From Deltaproteobacteria bacterium (lineage in GTDB: Bacteria; SZUA-79; Acidulodesulfobacterales; Acidulodesulfobacteraceae), in the NCBI GenBank assembly GCA_023489335.1, contig JAMDCP010000011.1:62001-126000 (forward strand): DNA of 64,000 bases, read 5' to 3'. The notes under the pieces were generated by a model. It saw only the letters and a list, made by a program, of their open reading frames with translations. It had not been told where the DNA came from and ran no database searches. The position numbers and the translations under genes were made by a program. Shown here in pieces: positions 60,348 through 64,000 of the stretch (its first letter is position 1; every line of letters starts with the position of its first letter).

Positions 60348-60465
60348 CCGTCATTGCGAGATATCTTTACCGGCGGCCAATAAAAGCCAACGGCTTTTAT
60401 GCCGGTAAAGATGGGTAGCGACGGACGAAGTCCAGCGAAGCTCACCAATCTCGCGGTTATTATGC
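60348..60465. repeat. CGTCATTGCGAG-type dispersed repeat containing nested palindrome 60363-60412
   Basis: CCGTCATTGCGAGat[ATCTTTACCGGC...GCCGGTAAAGAT]gggTAGCGACGGACGAAGTCCAGCGAAGCTCACCAATCTCG. Confidence 0.85.
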
Positions 60466-60525
60466 TAAATACTAAGGATTGGTTTGCCAAGTACATAATT
60501 CCAAAAAAATATTTTATTTTAAGTA

Positions 60526-60554
60526 TTGACAAAGGGTAATTTTAAGTATATATA
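60526..60554 (+). promoter_or_regulatory. Sigma70-type promoter upstream of porin-cytochrome
   Basis: TTGACA-17 nt-TATATA. Confidence 0.65.
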
Positions 60555-60824
60555 TTATATATATTAAATCATATATTGCCCATAACGGTGCGTTTTAAGC
60601 CTTTCGATGCAGGGCGTATGTGTGGAACGGAAACGGTTAAAAAGCGAATGCAATCTGGAAAATAAATTAAAATCTTTATTAATTTAAGGAGGTGGAGAGG
60701 GAGAAATAGATTAAAGCATGTCGTCCCCGCAGAGCATATGAACGGGGATTTGCAGTTTAATGAATGTTTGTTAGTTCTGTTTTTTTATTAATTTTTAATT
60801 TTAACTTTAAGAGAGAGGAAAGTT

Positions 60825-62216
60825 ATGAAAAAGAAATTGGTAATAACTATGGTTGCTTTGTTTGTTTTAGCGCTTTCTTTCGCTATGGCGCCGAAAAAAG
60901 CAAACGCAATTCCGGCTTTTGCTCAAAAGTATCATTTTTCATGCGCAGTTTGCCACACGGTTTTCCCGAACCTTAACCCGTTCGGAAGAGCGTTCTGGAG
61001 AAACGGCTTCAGGCTTCCCGGAACAAACGGAACTCCGTCCGACGCAACACAGATTACCGAAGGTTTGAGTCTTCCGAACCCATGGCCGGTTCCGATAATG
61101 GTCGAAGGTATAATTACCTATCAGCATTATACGAATGAAAATGTAAGTAATGCAATTCCCCAGCAGACAGATGCCTTTGGCATTGATGGCGCCATAGTTA
61201 CAGGCGGCGCATTTAAGCTTTACACCCCGCTTGCGGATTCGCTTTCTTTTTATACACACTGGACTGTCGGCGGTAATGTAAAGTTAAAGCAGGTTTTCGC
61301 ATCTTTAAACGGGCTCGGAACTGGTTTTGGTCTTCCATCACACCTGTTTAATTTAAAATTAGGCCAGGTAACAACCGCATCCCCGTACTTTTATAGACAG
61401 GCGCCTTTCTATCTTACCGCAGGTCCTGTGCAGAATGGCCAGGGGTTAGCAGTCGGTTATGACACTGAAGCCGGTAACTTAATTCATAAAAGAAACGCGG
61501 GTTTTGCCCTTTACGGAACGCCGGGCTATCATTTGTGGTATAAAGTAAGCGTTACTAATGATGCAGGCGGAAGTACCGTGAATGCCAATTCAAACACCAC
61601 GGGCGTAAGCAATGCAATGGAGTATTCTTACCAGTTAAAAGAATATGCTCCAATCCCGATGGGTCAGCTTGAGTTCGGGTATTACGGAGCCTCAATATCC
61701 CAGCCGCTTTATAACGCAGCCATTGGCGCTTGGAATACCAGTGTTCAGGTTAATGGCGTGGATGTTGACCTTGCAAACGATATTTATGAACTTGGTTTAA
61801 CCTATATGCAGCAAAGAGATAACCATCCTTACGGTCCTAACGGTATTACTTTTAACGGCAATACCCAGAATTCAAACGGTTATGATACATTTGAAGTTTA
61901 CGGCAGATATTTATTCCCGCAAATTGGTAATGGCTTAATGCTCTCTGCGGATTACGCGGCATACAGCTGGACGCATAAAGATGCGCAGGAAGCCTATAAT
62001 GGTAATAATCCTGGAGCCAGTTGTTCCAACGCCAGTCTTTATCAGTCAGGAACATATACATCATCCAACGGCTGCACCAACGAAGGCATAAAGGATGCGT
62101 TTGCCATTAATGCCGAATACAACCTGGCATACAACGCTCATTTGTACCTTGGATATTTGTTCACCAATAAATCTGAGGACAATACAGTTGGCGCAGGTCT
62201 TGACTTTGCATTCTAA
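60825..62216 (+). CDS. Outer-membrane single-heme cytochrome-porin fusion (Cyc2-like architecture)
   Basis: Signal peptide ...ANA; one heme motif CAVCH (60942-60956) in FSCAVCHTVFPNLNPFGRAFWRNGFRLP; long beta-rich region ending VGAGLDFAF with C-terminal Phe. Confidence 0.82.
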   Translation: MKKKLVITMVALFVLALSFAMAPKKANAIPAFAQKYHFSCAVCHTVFPNLNPFGRAFWRNGFRLPGTNGTPSDATQITEGLSLPNPWPVPIMVEGIITYQHYTNENVSNAIPQQTDAFGIDGAIVTGGAFKLYTPLADSLSFYTHWTVGGNVKLKQVFASLNGLGTGFGLPSHLFNLKLGQVTTASPYFYRQAPFYLTAGPVQNGQGLAVGYDTEAGNLIHKRNAGFALYGTPGYHLWYKVSVTNDAGGSTVNANSNTTGVSNAMEYSYQLKEYAPIPMGQLEFGYYGASISQPLYNAAIGAWNTSVQVNGVDVDLANDIYELGLTYMQQRDNHPYGPNGITFNGNTQNSNGYDTFEVYGRYLFPQIGNGLMLSADYAAYSWTHKDAQEAYNGNNPGASCSNASLYQSGTYTSSNGCTNEGIKDAFAINAEYNLAYNAHLYLGYLFTNKSEDNTVGAGLDFAF

Positions 62217-62260
62217 TCCGGCTAACGCAGGGTTGTGATTGCAATTGCAATAAAAATTAA

Positions 62261-62297
62261 AGCGGAAGCGGCTTTCTAAGCCCTTCCGCTTTTTTTC
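62261..62297 (+). terminator. Rho-independent terminator
   Basis: AGCGGAAG-cggctttctaagcc-CTTCCGCT followed by TTTTTT. Confidence 0.92.
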
Positions 62298-62397
62298 TCC
62301 TTCTTTCCTATCTCATAAAATCCCGTTATGAAAGCATTATTTTTTGTGGTATAATAAAAAAATAAATAAAATTGTTCCATAACTTCAATAATCAACC

Positions 62398-62649
62398 ATG
62401 TCATCCAGGGCATTTAAACACACTGATTACTTTGCTTTTACAAAAGAACGGCCTGATAGGAAAATTATTAAGGATGACTGGATATTGGAAACTATCAAAT
62501 ATCCTCAAAAAATTGAAATTCAGAAGGACGGAAGGATAAGAAAATGGAAATATATTAATGAAGTTGAAAAATATTTGAGGATAATTTTACTGGAAGACGG
62601 CGAAACCGTCCATAACGCTTTTTTTGATAGAAATTTTAAGGAGGAATAA
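62398..62649 (+). CDS. DUF4258-like small protein (putative toxin-like partner)
   Basis: 83 aa; WILETIKYPQKIEIQKDGRIRKWKYI...LRIILLEDGETVHNAFFDRNF; 2 nt from a DUF2283 gene. Confidence 0.6.
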   Translation: MSSRAFKHTDYFAFTKERPDRKIIKDDWILETIKYPQKIEIQKDGRIRKWKYINEVEKYLRIILLEDGETVHNAFFDRNFKEE

Positions 62650-62651
62650 CA

Positions 62652-62873
62652 ATGAAAATAAGATATTTTTCCGATACGGACACGGCATTTATAGAATTTT
62701 CCGACAAACCTGTTATGGAAACTAAAGAGATATCAGAAAATCTTTACATCGATACGGATGAAAGCGGAAACATAGTCAGCATGACCATAGAGCATGCAAA
62801 AGAAAAAGCCAATATGTCAGAGATAACTTATTTGCAGATGGATTCTAATAGCCAAAAGACAGCCCACGCTTAA
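62652..62873 (+). CDS. DUF2283 family protein
   Basis: MKIRYFSDTDTAFIEFSDKPVMETKEISENLYIDTDESGNIVSMTIEHAKE. Confidence 0.85.
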   Translation: MKIRYFSDTDTAFIEFSDKPVMETKEISENLYIDTDESGNIVSMTIEHAKEKANMSEITYLQMDSNSQKTAHA

Positions 62874-62877
62874 TAAA

Positions 62878-62894
62878 GGGGACAGATCTATTTT
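62878..62894. repeat. GGGGACAGATCTATTTT motif, possible transposon scar
   Basis: Resembles sequences often adjacent to REP-associated/Y1 transposases; no transposase here. Confidence 0.4.
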
Positions 62895-62974
62895 ATATTC
62901 CAATCCCGCCCGCATTTGCCGGCTTTATCCGTAATACGCTTTAATATAATGTTTAGAATTTAGATTTTAAAATG

Positions 62975-63012
62975 TTGACAAATAAAAATATATGGTATAT
63001 TATACCATATAT
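62975..63012 (+). promoter_or_regulatory. Promoter with overlapping 25 bp palindromic operator
   Basis: TTGACA(62975)-17 nt-TATTAT(62998); ATATATGGTATATTATACCATATAT at 62988-63012. Confidence 0.8.
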
Positions 63013-63042
63013 AATGGAAAAAGAACATAAATACATATAAAT

Positions 63043-63330
63043 ATGGGAGCTAAATTATTATTCCGTCAAAAGAATATCTATCCTAACGGGGATATTGTCG
63101 AGATGAAGATATGGCGGGTGCCGGACTCGGACGATAAGCCGCATGGATTAAAATATTCGCTCGTCTATATTCAAAACGGCAAAATAATTTTGGGATTCGA
63201 TAACGCCGAGGGCAAAGGCGACCATAAGCATTATAAAGGTAGAGAATACAACTACGATTTTAAAAGTGTAGATAAATTAATTAAAGATTTTTATGGTATT
63301 ATCGAAAAAATAAGGAGCGGCAAACAATGA
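63043..63330 (+). CDS. TumE/DUF6516-like toxin
   Basis: 95 aa; DIVEMKIWRVPDSDDKPHGLKYSLVYI...GFDNAEGKGDHKHYKGREYNYDFKS. Confidence 0.75.
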   Translation: MGAKLLFRQKNIYPNGDIVEMKIWRVPDSDDKPHGLKYSLVYIQNGKIILGFDNAEGKGDHKHYKGREYNYDFKSVDKLIKDFYGIIEKIRSGKQ

Positions 63331-63701
63331 AAGTAAAAAAAATAAATATAGGCATAAAAAGTTTAAACGAAAGCCTCGAAAATTTTGCCGATACATGGAA
63401 ACAACTTGAATCCGGCAAAAAAGTTAAGAAAGAAGAGGCAATATATTTTGAATCTATAGATGCCGTAAGGTCGGTTCTTACGAACAACAGGCTCTTAATT
63501 CTTAAAACAATCAAAGAAAAGCATCCTAAATCCATATATGAACTATCAGGGATGCTGGGAAGAAATTTAAAAAACGTTAATCAGGATTTAGATATGCTTG
63601 TTAGAATAGGGCTTGTGGAACTTAAAAAAGAAAAAACCGATAAAGACCGTGTTATTCCCTTTGTGAATTATAATGAAATTATGCTTGCGATACCCGTATA
63701 A
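63327..63701 (+). CDS. HTH antitoxin/transcriptional regulator (TumA/HVO_A0114-like)
   Basis: VLTNNRLLILKTIKEKHPKSIYELSGMLGRNLKNVNQDLDMLVRIGLVEL winged HTH; overlaps toxin by 4 nt. Confidence 0.8.
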   Translation: MKVKKINIGIKSLNESLENFADTWKQLESGKKVKKEEAIYFESIDAVRSVLTNNRLLILKTIKEKHPKSIYELSGMLGRNLKNVNQDLDMLVRIGLVELKKEKTDKDRVIPFVNYNEIMLAIPV

Positions 63702-63913
63702 CTGGACGAAAAAAGCTGTCCGAAAAATTGAAAAATGGTATCCGATTTATGATATAAGATATAATTAGTAACATAATTAAAAAAGTTTTATTGTTTAACA
63801 CAAAATAAATTTTGAATAAACGTATTTTTATATAATATAAAAGGCATAATATAAAAGGTGTCCGATTTATTTGTTACATTTATTTATTTCATTTCAAATG
63901 GGGGGCAGGGTGT

Positions 63914-64000
63914 ATGGACTATGGTTTAAAAAACAGGCTTTCGAGAATCATTAAGCCAGAGGATAACAGGACGGTTATGCTTGCGATAGACCACGGTTAT
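63914..64000 (+). CDS. Class I aldolase-like (LsrF/DeoC superfamily), truncated by window end
   Basis: [29 protein letters not shown], resembling the LsrF N-terminus. Confidence 0.65.
   Translation, partial: MDYGLKNRLSRIIKPEDNRTVMLAIDHGY

Noticed and set aside
60555-60700. GEMM-type c-di-GMP/cGAMP riboswitch before the porin-cytochrome
   Set aside because: Core consensus (for example the conserved GCAAACC / GACGCAAAGCC-type segments) is not present.
60764-60976. 70 aa ORF overlapping the porin-cytochrome start
   Set aside because: Frame-shifted reading of the signal peptide region; the 60825 frame carries the signal peptide and CxxCH.

Overview
This window is a gene-dense, AT-rich bacterial chromosome segment. 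Gene content and order look Deltaproteobacteria-like; taxonomy is inferred, not shown. Most of it is housekeeping: purH, purE, tsaC, mtnP, split type IV pilus blocks (pilP/Q-like then tatC; pilMNO convergent), recJ, secDF-yajC, tgt, queA, tmk, holB, metG, mreBCD-mrdA-rodA, recA-pilT-recX-alaS, bamD, infC-rpmI-rplT, an ihfA-like gene, surE-pcm-rpoS-like, apt and nifS-nifU-tusA. Accessory content comprises an HNH endonuclease plus DNA methyltransferase island (8.0-9.8 kb), two small toxin-antitoxin-like pairs (62.4-63.7 kb), and a single-heme porin-cytochrome fusion of Cyc2-like architecture at 60.8 kb. The least ordinary structure lies at 48-60.5 kb. A modular palindromic repeat family (TTTAATTCCCC...GGGGTATTTA ends with interchangeable central stems) fills intergenic gaps there. 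Two near-identical inverted ~108 nt copies bracket nifS-nifU-tusA. These contain an inner palindrome that recurs, with compensatory base changes, inside an unrelated host repeat. A near-perfect IscR/Rrf2 type-1-like operator overlaps a promoter upstream of nifS. infC has no ATG/GTG/TTG start at its conserved N-terminus, and pheST is absent from its usual place between rplT and ihfA, where repeat elements sit instead. No rRNA, tRNA or CRISPR array was recognised. All calls come from reading the sequence; no database search was run.
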